Source of the DNA: Patella vulgata
Taxonomy: Eukaryota; Mollusca; Gastropoda; Patellidae
DNA length: 64,000 nt
Reading direction: 5' to 3'
NCBI RefSeq assembly: GCF_932274485.2
Contig: NC_065879.2
Location: 46,796,936 to 46,860,935 of the forward strand
The notes below the pieces were generated by a model. The model was not told where the DNA came from. It did not search any database and saw only the letters and a list, made by a program, of their open reading frames with translations. The position numbers and the translations under genes are program-made. The stretch's first letter is position 1, and each line of letters starts with the position of its first letter. Positions 11,601 through 22,292 of this stretch are shown here, one piece after another.

Positions 11601-12354
11601 TAATAAAGGCCTTTCCGTTTACTGGTCACCGAAGCCAACTGTCAAGTGCATACCACTTTTAATTAATAAGTACACTACACCAAATAAATAATAGATCAAC
11701 AAGGGCAAGAATTGTTGTAACTTAGAGAAAAGGATACCCGCTTCTGCAAATTTTAATAATTATGAGGAATTTCTAGATGTACATTCGTAAATGTTACCCG
11801 AGACTTGTTATTTTGATAAATATTGAATCATTAGAAACACATTTGAATTGTTCTGGTGTGATCTTTATCAAAGTTTTCAATTCTCTCAAGCTGTTGCATA
11901 CACCCAAATAACATATAATAAAAAAAACAGTTATCATTCTGTTTCTATGAAACGTGTAAATTTGAGATTTTTATTGGTTTTGTATATGATGAAATTGAGT
12001 GTTATATTCGGGTTCGGGTATGCACCAGTGGTTAATCAAGGATTAATACGATTAGAATTTTAAGGATTTTTTTTCGTTAATTGTAAAAAGAAAGGCCAGT
12101 ACCCAAAAACTTTATTGCCAAAATTATCGCCAAAAACAAAATTTAATCGCCACTTTCATAATTTTATCGCCACTTTCATAATTTTATCGCAAATTGCGAA
12201 TTTGGCGACCGACAGTGTGAGCCCTGTGCACCACAAATTGCCTAATCAATATCCAGCGTGCGTTCGCTACTGCTCAAATAAGATCTCTCGCGCATAACAT
12301 GTGTACATATTATTGCTCCTTCCTATAAACATGTAATTTGCCTTTTTGGAAACG
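11601..12354. other. Intergenic, no gene seen
   Basis: Nothing coding is recognised. A 20-base direct repeat (TCGCCACTTTCATAATTTTA) occurs twice in tandem around 12148-12187, within a run of four 'atcgcca/atcgcaa' phrases. Confidence 0.45.
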
Positions 12355-12395
12355 CAATAAAAAAAAACCGTGTCTATATTATATACTTTTAAAAA

Positions 12396-12668
12396 AGGGG
12401 GGGGGGGCGAATGGTTAGCACGTGCGTGCTGTATCATACGGCCTGTCATTGAGTCAACTGGCGTGGTTTCGAATCCCCGGTTGTACGTGACAAGGAGTAG
12501 TTTCGCCTGTCCAACCTCGTGGGTTTTCTCCGGGTCCTCCGGTTTCCTCCCACTGCTAAAGACCCCTACGCGCATTAATGAAATAAAATTAAACCATATG
12601 TTAGTCCCGAAATGACCTAGTTTGTGTCGAGTGGACGTTAAACCCCATTTCTCTCTCTCTCTCTCTCT
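12396..12668 (+). repeat. Full-length tRNA-derived SINE nested in a Tc1 end
   Basis: It begins with a G-run, then box A-like GAATGGTTAGCACGTGCGTG and box B-like GGTTTCGAATCCCC. The conserved block TTTTCTCCGGGTCCTCCGG and TTTCCTCCCAC follows, then 'taaagacccctac', 'cctagtttgtgtcgagtgg', ACGTTAAACCCCAT and a (TC)n tail. The Tc1 terminal sequence TTAAAAAA is present on both sides, consistent with a target-site duplication. The central block resembles the conserved domain of the widespread MetaSINE-type families, from memory. Confidence 0.85.
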
Positions 12669-12800
12669 TAAAAAAAGTAGGGGATATTCAGAAACAATAC
12701 AAAACTGCAGAAATACACTGCTGTTTTTATTAGAGGTAACCAGTGTACGTTAATAACAGGCCAATTGCCTACACATGAACATAAACAGTTCATATAGGCC

Positions 12801-13257
12801 ACACATCACTTATGATTTCCCCATTGACTTCAATGTTTATTCTCGTCTCTTAGACCGGCTCTAACTTTTCCCCAAATTTTCGTTGGGTAGAACGCTTTCT
12901 ACCACAGATGGAGCAACATGTGGCAACCTCTTGCCCAAAAGCACGTATGAGGTTCATCATGGAAAACTTGAGATACACAATCTGGAAGTAGAGACAAGTA
13001 AACATGCAATTTTTGACCCTACATTTCAAGCTAATCAACCTCTCAACTCTTGTATCCTTCCGCCTCAAAATCATGAATATTCACCAAAACCTGACAGATA
13101 ATGTATTTTCAAACCCTTTTCTTCGATTTTACACCAAAAAGTAAACAAAAATCGCCATGCAAAAGGGTGAAAAAGTAAAAGGGGGAGAAAGACTAAAAAT
13201 AACTTTCGCCCTACATTCATGGGTGACGGCGTAGAAATATTTGGTGAGCTGTGTCCA
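12801..13257 (-). repeat. RepA copy 1 (unclassified dispersed repeat)
   Basis: Read on the - strand, it runs from ACACAGCTCACCAAATATTT to GTGATGTGTGGCCT. It matches 32604-33040 and the two outer parts of 36608-38125. Comparison with 60900-60960, where the flanking Tc1 sequence is uninterrupted, shows that it was inserted between CAGTTCATAT and GGGCAGCTTATC. No terminal inverted repeats are evident. Confidence 0.65.
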
Positions 13258-13869
13258 TATGGGCAGCTTATCTGGCGGCCCCATTTCACTCGCAAAGAGA
13301 TACACCGTCAAAAGTGAAAATAGACGTTTTTGATTTTTGTCTTAATAATGAGTAATTGCTCCACCAATCCTCAGACATTCAGCAATTCGTCGTGGCATGC
13401 TCCTAATCAACCGTCCAATCACGATTTGGGGTAATCTGACCCACTCCTCTTGCAGTGCCACGGCCAATTCTTTCAGTGTTGTCGGTTGACGTTGCCGTCG
13501 ACGAACACGTCTACCCATCAAATTAAACGTAGCACACTAAAGCAAAGATACGCTAAACAGTAAATCTTATGCAAGAACCGATAGGAAAGCAAACATGGAT
13601 AGATAAACCAGCACGCGGCAGTTTTCATCAACCCTTCCTTGAAGTGTCAAATTTGACAATGAACCCCTCCCACGTGTATGGGGCGATTGCGTGTCCCATG
13701 TGCAGCTCAGTGGTTCTGTTGGGGCGATAAGTTCTTCATCTGTGAACATACTCTCAAAGCATGTCAAGTGTCCATGACTATTTATCATATCACAACCTGC
13801 ATAGGTATTTGCATTTCAATATCCCCTACTTTTTTGAAGAGTATATTTAGGTACACCTAAATATACACC

Positions 13870-15640
13870 TAAATTGTGAACTCTAGAGGACCCACAACCT
13901 TGATATACCAGATGTTTACACTATTTGCGTAGAGGGGCGGCCATTATGCCAAAAATTATGACCTCTATAGGGTCCACAAGCTAAAAACGCGATTTTTCTT
14001 TCAATCAGGGGCCATAATTCAGGAAGTTACTGTCCGATATGCGCGAATATCGAAGGGAACCGAGATCTTTGGGTTATAAACTTACATTTCAAGTTTCAAA
14101 AAAAATCGAATAAAAATTGTGACCTCTATAGGGTCCACAAGCTAAAAACGTGATTTTTCGTACAAACAGGGGCCATAATCCATGAAGTTTCGATCCGATA
14201 TATGCCAATATCGAAAGCAGTCGAGATCTTTTGGAGATAAACCTATATTTCAAGTTTCATCAAAATCGGATAAGAATTGTGACCTGTAGAGTGTCCACAA
14301 ACAATTGTGGACGGACGGACGTCCGGACGGACAGGAGCGACGACAATATACGTCCACATGAAAATGTGGGCGTATAAAAATCTGTTCGAATATATCACCG
14401 TTACACCCTAATGTTGGTTGAGTTCGAATTTTGTGAAAATCGGACGAAAACTGCCTGATAAAATGGCCGCCCCTCTACGCAAATAGTGTAAACATCTGGT
14501 ATATCAAGGTTGTGGGTCCTCTAGAGGTCACAATTTTGATCCGATTTTGGTGAAACTTGAAATGCATGTTTATAACCAAAGGATCCTGGTTCCTTTCGAT
14601 ATTCGCAAATATCGGATCGTAACATCCTGCATTATGGGCCTTGATTTTACAAAACATCAAGTTTTTAGCTTGTGTTTCTTTAGAGGTCACAATTTTTATC
14701 TGATTTAAAAAAAAACCGCGTGAATATATAACCATTACCCATTTTGATAATCGCGCATATCCGAACGTAACTTCCTGGATTATGGACCCTGATTTAGCTT
14801 GCGGATTCTCTAGAGTTCACAATTTTTTTCCGATTTTAAAAACCGTTTATATATCACCATTCCACTACAATGAAGGTTGAATTCGAATTTCGGGAAAATT
14901 GAAATAAAAATGCAAAAAAAATATGGCCGCTCTTGGTACGCAAATTGTGTAAAGTATGTAATACGAAGGTTGTGGCCCTCTAGAGGTCACAATTTTTATC
15001 CGATTTTGATAAAACTTAAAACATATCTTTATATCCCAAAGATCTCACCCCCTTATGATATTTGCGCATTTTAGGTATAATTTTCTGGATTATTGCCCCT
15101 GATTGTACAAAAAATCGCTTTTCTTTTTAACTTGTTCTCTATTGATCTCTTGCAAATTGTGGACGTATCCTGCCTGGCATTTCAGACCACAACTTCTTGG
15201 ATTATGGCCCCTGATTGTACAAAAATTCGTGGGTTTGTTTGTTTTTTGTTGTTTTTTTTATGGTTTTTTTAAGCTTGTTCTCTATCGATCTCTTGCAAAA
15301 TGTTGGCATATCTTGCCTGACAGCCGCTGGTTATCCTATTTTGAAATATATGTTTATACCCCAACGATCTCTGTTACTTTCGATATTGGCATGTATCGGA
15401 CCGCATTTTCACGGTTTAGCATGTGGACACTCTAGAGGTCACAATTTGTATCCGCTTTTAATGAAATTTCACATGTATGTTTATAACCAAAAGATCTCGA
15501 TTCTTTTCATTATTGGCCGGATTGTGAAAATACACATATTGAAGATATATAATACACCAAAAACCTATATTTCAGTATATTACACACCTTTTTACGAAAA
15601 TTTCCAGCCAAAATTAGCCTGCATTTTGAACTTGGCCCCC
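13870..15640. repeat. RepB-like repeat block, fold-back
   Basis: The block consists of repeated modules. These are 'gtgacctctatagggtccacaa', 'atccgattttgatgaaacttg', 'ataacccaaagatctcggttcc', 'tcgatattcgcgcatatcgg' and 'acttcctgaattatggcccc', all in degenerate form. The arms 13871-13945 and 14462-14537 are near-identical inverted copies about 75 bases long. The same modules reappear at 36730-37770. Reading frames through it are by-products of the modules. The family is not recognised. Confidence 0.6.
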
Positions 15641-16174
15641 TAGCGGAATTAGCCATCACATTTAGGAGGAATACCCAAGCTCATTGGATTCAGCGGGTCG
15701 AATTCTATATAAAACCCATCTTCAATCGGGGAGAATCTGTCATATATTTTAAACCAGAGAAAATGCCTAATGGCGGCTATCTTGAATATTTTAATTTCCC
15801 GATTCTGAATATACATATATTGAAGATATATAATCTACAAAAAAAACATTAAGTTGACTACATTTCCACGTCAATGCTAAAAATGGGAGTTTAGCAACTG
15901 GTGCAGCCATTGAAGGGAGATAACTTCTTTTAATCATTTGGAAATGAAATGAAATGAAATGAAATGGGGTTTACATGTAATGTCCTACTGTTCTGCTCCT
16001 ATACTGGGCTAATGAAGACGGGCATACGCCATACAATGTGCTTAATCATTTGGTCTCGGACTTTTAGTTCATTAAAGGGGGCCCTAAAGACGCCGTAATG
16101 CCGAAAGATCTTGGCACTAATGTAAAGGTTATTTAAATATAGATTATTCCATCCGAATATTTTTCGTTATTTGA
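15641..16174. repeat. Non-coding with a SINE-like tail fragment
   Basis: Contains (GAAAT)n at about 15943-15965 running into GGGGTTTACATGTAATGTCC and 'ctgctcctatactgggctaatgaagac', a phrase typical of an invertebrate SINE or LINE 3' tail. The rest is degenerate sequence with 'tgaagatatataat' occurring twice near 15540 and 15814. Confidence 0.4.
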
Positions 16175-16368
16175 GTCAATGGGGAAATCATTAGTGATCT
16201 GTGGCCTATATGAACTGTTTGTGTTCATGTGTAGGCAATTGGCCTGTTATTAACGTACACTGGTTACCTCTAATAAAAACAGCAGTGTATTTCCGCAGTT
16301 TTGTATTGTTTCTGAATATCCCCTACTTTTTTAAAGAGTATATAATATAGACACGGTTTTTTTTGAAT

Positions 16369-17080
16369 GAAGTGAATGTATGAAAATAGTGTGAATTTTG
16401 TTTTTGCTGAAGTATGAATATCTAATTATAATATGTCTTTATGATAAATAAACTTATCATGGCATAAACGTTAAAACAATTTACCATATCACTGTGAGAG
16501 CTAGGGTCTAGGCCCACTAGTACTAGTCCTATAATGCCTATTATTTATTATACTATACTATATGTAACGATAGGTCTAACTTTTTAAATTTTAATACGGT
16601 AATGCCATTTTCTTTTCTATTTCATGATTCAACAATTCAACACTTGAATAGCGACAGTAGACCCTACCAGTGGTATTAAATTTATTGACTTGCTAGTTAA
16701 GAACTAAAGAAGTTTGGTGAAGATGGTGCTGTATTACTGTATATTACGTTCAGCTTGGCTTGAAACTTGAAAGTTTAATCTAGGACGGTACATTTCGGAA
16801 TAAGAAACAGGTTTTACAAAATAGTAGTAGTAGTAGAATTGGCCTATCTTTGCCTCATAAAATTCTTCCTGTTGTAATATGTAGGAACTATGATATTAAA
16901 CGGAACATTGCACATATTAAACTCTCTAAATGTGAAGACTCCAAATACACGCCTCCAATAAAAGACTTGGATGAAATTATCAGGCTCATAATAATGACAA
17001 AGATTTTTATGTAGATTTGATATGGCAATTTCAGTTTTGAAGAAATTAAGCATTTTCGCGATTTTTTACATTGCTAAAGG
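16369..17080. other. Non-coding stretch, nothing recognised
   Basis: AT-rich sequence with a short (TAG)n run near 16825. No gene or transposon ends are seen. Confidence 0.4.
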
Positions 17081-17083
17081 TGA

Positions 17084-17400
17084 AGGCAAGAATTAGAAAA
17101 TGAAAACAAATACGTTTTGAATTGGCAACCCTTATTTACACCAATAGATAATATTAACTTTGAACAGGTTGTTGAATTTAAAAATATTCTCCAGAACAAT
17201 ACAGATTCTTTCAAACCAAATATTCCTGGTAATTATCAGTTGTCAGCGAGTGATTTAAAAACTTTGCTGTGTGATAGATGGCTAAGCGATTCAGTGATTG
17301 ATAAATTTATTGAACTTCTTAAAGACTGTATATCTGACTCAGATTATGTTGGTTATTTAAATTCAATACATGATCTTCAAAATACAGGCTCAAGGCCGTA
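17084..17400 (+). pseudogene. Ulp1/SENP-like (C48) protease domain fragment
   Basis: An open stretch carries 'LSASDLKTLLCDRWLSDSVI' followed by 'DKFIELLKDC'. This matches the opening of the Ulp1 cysteine-protease fold ('lt..Dl..L....WLnD.vIn.y..LL'). The later part with the catalytic His-Asp-Cys is not found nearby, because a tandem repeat begins at about 17410. It could be one exon of a host or transposon gene, or a decayed piece. Ulp1-like proteases ride in several eukaryotic DNA transposons. No upstream promoter or start is convincing, and an in-frame stop precedes it at 17081. Confidence 0.45.
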
Positions 17401-17410
17401 TGCTAAGCAT

Positions 17411-17940
17411 CCTAACATCACTAAGTTTGTTTTTGTTTCATGCTGGCGGTTCAGTCGCATGATGTTAGGGTGTTAAGTTTTTTACACACATGCAGATAGA
17501 GTGATAGGGTTATTTATTTTTGAATGACATATTTATTGTATTTTAAAGGTGTTTTGCCTCCGTCGAAGCTTTATTCGATAGCTAAAAACACTTTTGATTT
17601 ATGGTTTCTATGTTATTCTTAATAGATATTGTTAGGGATCTTATGGTGGCGGTTCAGTCGCATGATCTTACAGTGTTAAGGTTTTTACACACACGCAGAT
17701 AGGGCAATAGGGTTATTTATTTTTGAATGACATATCTGTTGTATTTTAAAGGTGTTTTCCCTCTGTCGAAGCTCAAGCCGATAGCTGAAAACGCTTTTGA
17801 TTAATGGCTTCTATGATATTCTTAAATAGATATTGTTAAGGATCTCATACTGGCGATTCAGTCGCCTGATCTTACGGTGTTAAGGTTTTTACACACATGC
17901 AGATAGGGCAATAGGGTTATTTCCAGTATTTTTTTTATCT
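17411..17940 (+). repeat. Tandem repeat, ~205-bp unit
   Basis: The phrase GGCGGTTCAGTCGCATGAT recurs near 17443, 17647 and, as GGCGATTCAGTCGCCTGAT, 17854. Each is followed by 'ttacacacatgcagatag' and, in the first two, by 'ttgaatgacatat' and 'ttttaaaggtgttttgcc'. About two and a half units are present. Confidence 0.85.
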
Positions 17941-17996
17941 TGAGGTAAATCTTTTTATTAACAATTCTTGCCTTTGTAAATTTCCATGTCATTCAG

Positions 17997-18335
17997 TGGA
18001 GTGGCCAGATGGTTAATGCGTGCGCGTTGGATGGTCAGAAGGTCTGTCGTCATTGAGTCAAGTGAATGTAGGCGTGGATCCTACTTCTGACACCATGTTA
18101 TGCTTCCTCATACTTGGTAAACTCATTAACGCTTATTAACGGATCACCTCCTAGTCTTTACAATTAGATGTTAGTTGAAGCGTGTCTGCCAGAGGTGTGA
18201 AATGTATGTACAAGATATGTAGACCCGTGCGCGCAAGCGAATAATTGCAATTGAAACAAAGTTGAACCATGTTAGTCCCAAAATGACCTAGATTGTGTCA
18301 TGGATTTTAAACCCCATTTCTCTCTCTCTGTCATT
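17997..18335 (+). repeat. tRNA-derived SINE, diverged long variant
   Basis: The head is GTGGCCAGATGGTTAATGCG with a box B-like GGCGTGGATCCTAC, and 'cattgagtcaagtg' as in the copy at 12396. The body is diverged and longer. The tail 'tagtcccaaaatgacctag' to TAAACCCCATTTCTCTCTC is well kept. Confidence 0.7.
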
Positions 18336-19257
18336 CAAATTGTCATTGGAGTGCATTTCTAAGTTCACATTGTGATCTATGTAAAGTTTATGTAATTTGT
18401 AATAAGTTATAATGTGTAAATCTGTTTTAAGTTGATATATGTATTTTTTATATTTCTTTATTATTTTCAGACTACAGGAATCGAATGCTGCTCTTCAAAA
18501 TGTGTTCAAGATATAGCTGAATTGTGATATTGTAATGGTCCCAGAACAAGATCATTTACTACTTCCATATCAAAAGTAGGCCAACGTGTATATACTTGAT
18601 TGGTGGTTGTTACAAGTATAGGCTTCATTCAAGGGTCTGTGTTAATATAGACTAAATTGGTAGATATTAATATTATTAGCCTTTTGGCAAAGGTTAACTT
18701 GATGATGTTACAACGACAACAAGTCAAACAGCGAAGTCAACGATGTACAGTATAATATCGATGTCACAGTACCACTACCACGCTTAAGGCGAATAGAAAC
18801 AAAAATTGCTTACTTTGATTGAAATGATGTCCACTCTTACTTTTAAATTAGTGTAGATATTCATATCAACAGTTAAATCAATAAAATGTAAATTGTATTT
18901 TCTCTTTATTAGTATCACATAGATCAAACGGAGTAATGTTATTTCACTCATGGCTCGTCAACTGTTATCGTTCGTAGAAGTGGGGAATACCGTTTTATGT
19001 ACGAACTATGATATTGTGCAGAACAGACCTTAAAAAGGTCAAATTGTTATTGGTCACAAAGTTCATATGACACAATGGCAAGGCTTATAAATGTAAGACC
19101 CGCTATCTGCGCACAAAATTATTGACTCCCAGGATGGGCCCGAATGAGATGATTGTCACCCATTGTTAAATTAGAAAATGTGAACAATTTATACAGTCGA
19201 TTTGGTTAATAACTGCAAAATGAGTCGCTATCTCCACCTGTTTTGTCTCCCAGTCAT
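18336..19257. other. Non-coding; one splice-acceptor-like site
   Basis: TTTCTTTATTATTTTCAG at about 18452-18469 looks like a strong 3' splice site, followed by about 19 open codons and AATAAA at about 18880. It could be the last exon of a transcript that starts upstream, perhaps with the Ulp1-like piece. No protein family is recognised. Confidence 0.3.
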
Positions 19258-20310
19258 TTGTTAGCTCGTGGGAGCCACAGTGGCTAAGATGCTGGTTTGC
19301 TAGCCTGGTGGTCGCGTAATCGATCCCTGCATTGGCCAAGGAAGTCATCAGGATTTTTGGGTATGGTTTCCCCTTGTCAGTGGTAGGGTGACCCATGTAC
19401 TCACAGAAATACAGTCCACCGCTGATAGTTCGAGACTACCACTGAAGCGTGCACATTCGCCGTGCCGAGACCAACTTTCTGACAGTATGATACTATAAAT
19501 AGCCATGGCAAGTGCAATTCTCTACAAATCTATCAACTATTACAGCCGTAAAAAATTTATTGTTGACGATTTTGAATAGCAGTTAAATTAAGCTTCTTGG
19601 TTATTACAGCAGATTTAGAAATTACGTTCGTTTCATTTTTTAAATCGCTTTATCATTAACTGTACCGTTAAGAGCGGCATCTTTTGGTTTAGTACAAATA
19701 ATATCTCTGAATCACTCGGGTTAGGCAGGAACATGATACTAGCAGTAGTTTCATTTTACTTTTACAAGCTTCTTAAAACGATTGTTGAGCTACCTAACGT
19801 GCTTATTTCTAAATTCAATTTCTTGTTCTAGCTTTCTGTTACGTTTCGTAAAAAAGTAGTCTTGATTATCCCGACCTGTCAATCAGACGTAGAATGGTCG
19901 ATAGACTGGTTAAGCGAGACTAATTTCAAAACAAGGGCACGTAACCTATCTTTTACTCAAAAGTGTCTGGATGTTATGGACGACTCTTGGAACCAGTTTT
20001 CAGTCTATTATTTATACATGATTAATGGTCATAGCTTATTAAGTACATGATCGTTTATTTAGTGACTATAATTGTGTGAAACTGATTTGAGGCTTGGCAT
20101 ATATATAAATATTGTGGCGTAATTGTCGAGATATATGGAGATATTTATTTATGGTGGGTCACCCTATCAGTGGTGCAGGATAGTGAGCCTGACGAGGACA
20201 GCTGTCTAGTCCCATGCAAGCTTAATTTGACCCTGTGGTTTCTGATTGAGGGCAGATATTTGCCCTGAGCTGTCATAAGTCACAATAAGATTTTGGTTTA
20301 ATAAATCGAG
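19258..20310 (+). repeat. tRNA-headed SINE split by a TIR element
   Basis: The segment 19258-19383 has a tRNA-like head: box A-like GTGGCTAAGATGCTGG and box B-like GCGTAATCGATCCC. Its downstream text 'ggtttccccttgtcagtgg' resumes after the inserted element at 20167 as 'tcagtggtgcaggatagtg'. It is a different SINE family from the copy at 12396. The right end is not sharp. Confidence 0.45.
19384..20166. mobile_element. Non-autonomous TIR element (Tir7), copy 1
   Basis: 783 bp with 12-bp terminal inverted repeats, TAGGGTGACCCA and TGGGTCACCCTA. It is flanked by a perfect 7-bp direct repeat TCAGTGG (19377-19383 and 20167-20173). A second copy at 51989-52719 has its own 7-bp duplication. No transposase is encoded. 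Seven-base duplications are unusual; P and Dada superfamilies come closest, but the superfamily is undetermined. Confidence 0.85.
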
Positions 20311-20913
20311 GATCTACATGTAATGGTATGTAGTCTTTTGACACTAATGTAATGGTAGCTATGGTCTTGCGCTCCTTTTGACTCAAATACGATGCAAGGC
20401 ACTAAAATAGGGTGAGTTAAATCCCTTGGGTCAAAATCATGTTGACAATGAATTCCAGGCTTTACAATGTACATGTAAATCACTTATCTACCAATATCAA
20501 AATATGTTCAGTAAAGATAAATGATAAGTCGACAGATAATACATTTTTAATATTTACCCAAGGTTATTATTAGTAACATTCAATATTGCATATCTCGTCA
20601 ATTCTCCTCCTGGTATATCACGAATATTTCCACAATGTTTTTACGTTCTGAGTATAAATCTGGTTATTGAACCCATCTTAATAGAAGAATAAGTCTTTTA
20701 CATTAACCCCAACAACAAAATACACACCTACAAAGAAAATGAACAAAAATTAGTGAAGAGATAATTTAGCAAAGGGTCAATAAACAAATTTAACGATTAT
20801 ATAAGGTGTGGAAATGTTCTTTAACCCGGGAGCTCCGTATTTTTGTAATTACTCGCTTTTCGTTTTGGGGATTTGAACGAAACTCTATCTAATCTTCAAG
20901 ATAGTAGTTGTGC
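20311..20913. other. Non-coding, nothing recognised
   Basis: AT-rich sequence with no coding signal or transposon ends. Two phrases 'taatggta.gtagtctt' and 'taatggtagctatggtctt' near 20320-20370 form a weak direct repeat. Confidence 0.4.
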
Positions 20914-21043
20914 ATTGCCGGATTGGTTCAATTTATCGTATTTGAATTTTGGTGGAATTTGTGGGGGTTCAATTTTTTTCTACATTGAACCCCCACAAAT
21001 TCCACCAAAATACAAATACGATAAACTAAACCAATCTGGCAAT
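20914..21043. repeat. Near-perfect 130-bp hairpin
   Basis: Two 60-base arms (20914-20973 and 20984-21043) pair with four mismatches around a 10-base T-rich loop. The outer end is ATTGCC/GGCAAT and the inner end GGGGGTTCAAT/ATTGAACCCCC. No direct repeats flank it clearly. It may be a very short fold-back MITE or a small-RNA precursor. Confidence 0.8.
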
Positions 21044-21491
21044 TTCATATTTTGTAAGAAAGGTAAAACATAATTATTTCTATGTCTTTTGCTCAATAGG
21101 TTGTCAACTCACTATTATACGATCATAGGTATAATTCTCACACTTAAAAATCATTCACCCCGGAAATAATAACATAATTTCCTCTCTTGTTTTTCTATTC
21201 CCCCCATGGAATAGCTATCTTCAAGCGTTTGAATTTAAAGTTGAAAATTATATTTTTGCCAATTTCTCAACTGCCAATAGTGAATTATGGGATTAATAGG
21301 ATTATTCTTTAACAAGGTAGGACTGTTTATAGATACCATCTATTTTAAGGCTTTATTTTAATACATTTTAAAAATATAACTTAAAAATATGAAATTATCG
21401 CTATAGAACTGGGTTCATACACAAAAAGACATTGATAAAAAATAATGAATGGTCCTAATTTATATTCCTTATTTATATTCACCAGACAGCC
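21044..21491. other. Non-coding, nothing recognised
   Basis: AT-rich, without coding signal or repeat ends that I can identify. Confidence 0.4.
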
Positions 21492-21745
21492 AGAGAGGTT
21501 GAAATGGGGTTTAACGTCAACTTGACACAAACTAAGTCATTTAAGTACTAACATGGTTCAATTTTCTTTCAATAATTGACTTGCATGTAGGGGTTTTTAG
21601 CAGGGGGAGGAAACCATAGAAATCCCACGAGGTTGGACAAGCGACCCTACTCCTTGTCAAATACAAGCAGGTAATCAAGACCACTCCACTCCACTTGACT
21701 CAATGACAGACTTGTGATGCAACGCAACGTGTTGACTAATCGCTG
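21492..21745 (-). repeat. tRNA-derived SINE, reverse orientation
   Basis: Read on the - strand it has 'gtcattgagtcaagtggagt', 'gacaaggagtagggtcgc', 'ccaacctcgtgggatttct', 'aaacccctacatgcaagtc' and ends in ACGTTAAACCCCATTTCAAC. It is the same family as 12396-12668 but more decayed, with a weaker central block. Confidence 0.75.
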
Positions 21746-22292
21746 TGTTATTGGCAATCTTAAACCAAATACTAGTAGGCCTACATGTTATAAGAAGATG
21801 TACATAGCAAATAGTATTAGGCATTATGCTAGGAGTTCAATTACAAAATACCACCACCATATATTTCAAAATTACACAACTTGGTGTCGAAAGACAGAAA
21901 AGTTTTATGCCGAGTTCCAGATGTATGAATGATGCAAGTTTGAAAACAGGAATACCTGGTTAGATTCCACATAAAATGAGTTAGTTAAAAAAAAACCACT
22001 AGTTTTTTTCACAATTACACAAAGTTTGAAAGTATCAAAAGACTGAAAAGTTATGCTCAGATCTAGATGTGTGAATGAATGATGCAAGTTTGAAAACAGA
22101 AACTCATAAAGTTTCATAAAGAAATGAAGCAGTACAAACAATAAGGAATATAATGAAAAGCAGGCCTTAAAAACCATGAAGGTGCTGCTAATGCTATACA
22201 CAAGACACAATTCCTTGAAATACCATTACTGTTACTGTAAGGTTTCAAAAAGGACTTTCTGGTCCACTCTCACGTGTGTCATGTGTATAACC

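Larger units (their letters stand above)
12384..13843 (-). mobile_element. Internally deleted Tc1-like element (non-autonomous)
   Basis: Ends are TACTTTTAAAAAA (interrupted by a SINE, resuming as AAAAGTAGGGGATATTC near 12673) and the inverted copy ATATCCCCTACTTTTTTG at 13819-13836, flanked by TA. On the - strand, 13325-13520 encodes a remnant of the Tc1 transposase C-terminus. It aligns to the segment 'ELAVALQEEW..LPQ' through 'RLIRSMPRRNAECL' of the copy at 40735. The N-terminal and catalytic parts are gone. A RepA block (12801-13257) sits between the left end and the transposase remnant. The copy at 60797 shows the same join without RepA. Confidence 0.7.
12355..16368. repeat. Inverted-repeat-bounded composite of Tc1 and unclassified repeats
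   Basis: The left edge (12355-12395 plus 12667-12850, interrupted by a SINE) is the reverse complement of the right edge (16175-16368). The match includes a Tc1-type end, the junction with RepA and the outer flank ACCGTGTCTATATTATATA. Between the arms lie the rest of a deleted Tc1 copy, a RepA copy, and RepB-like sequence (13870-15640) that itself folds back. Either two copies inserted in opposite directions or one composite element would give this picture. Confidence 0.5.

Noticed and set aside
12370-12615. Open frames on both strands in the SINE
   Set aside because: They are translations of the SINE body. The same peptide fragments recur wherever the SINE occurs.
15103-15643. Overlapping open frames of 110 and 142 codons
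   Set aside because: They lie within RepB modules, and the frames follow from repeated phrases such as 'ggattatggcccctgattg'.
19258-19350. Possible tRNA gene
   Set aside because: Promoter boxes are present but the cloverleaf does not close. Taken as a SINE head.
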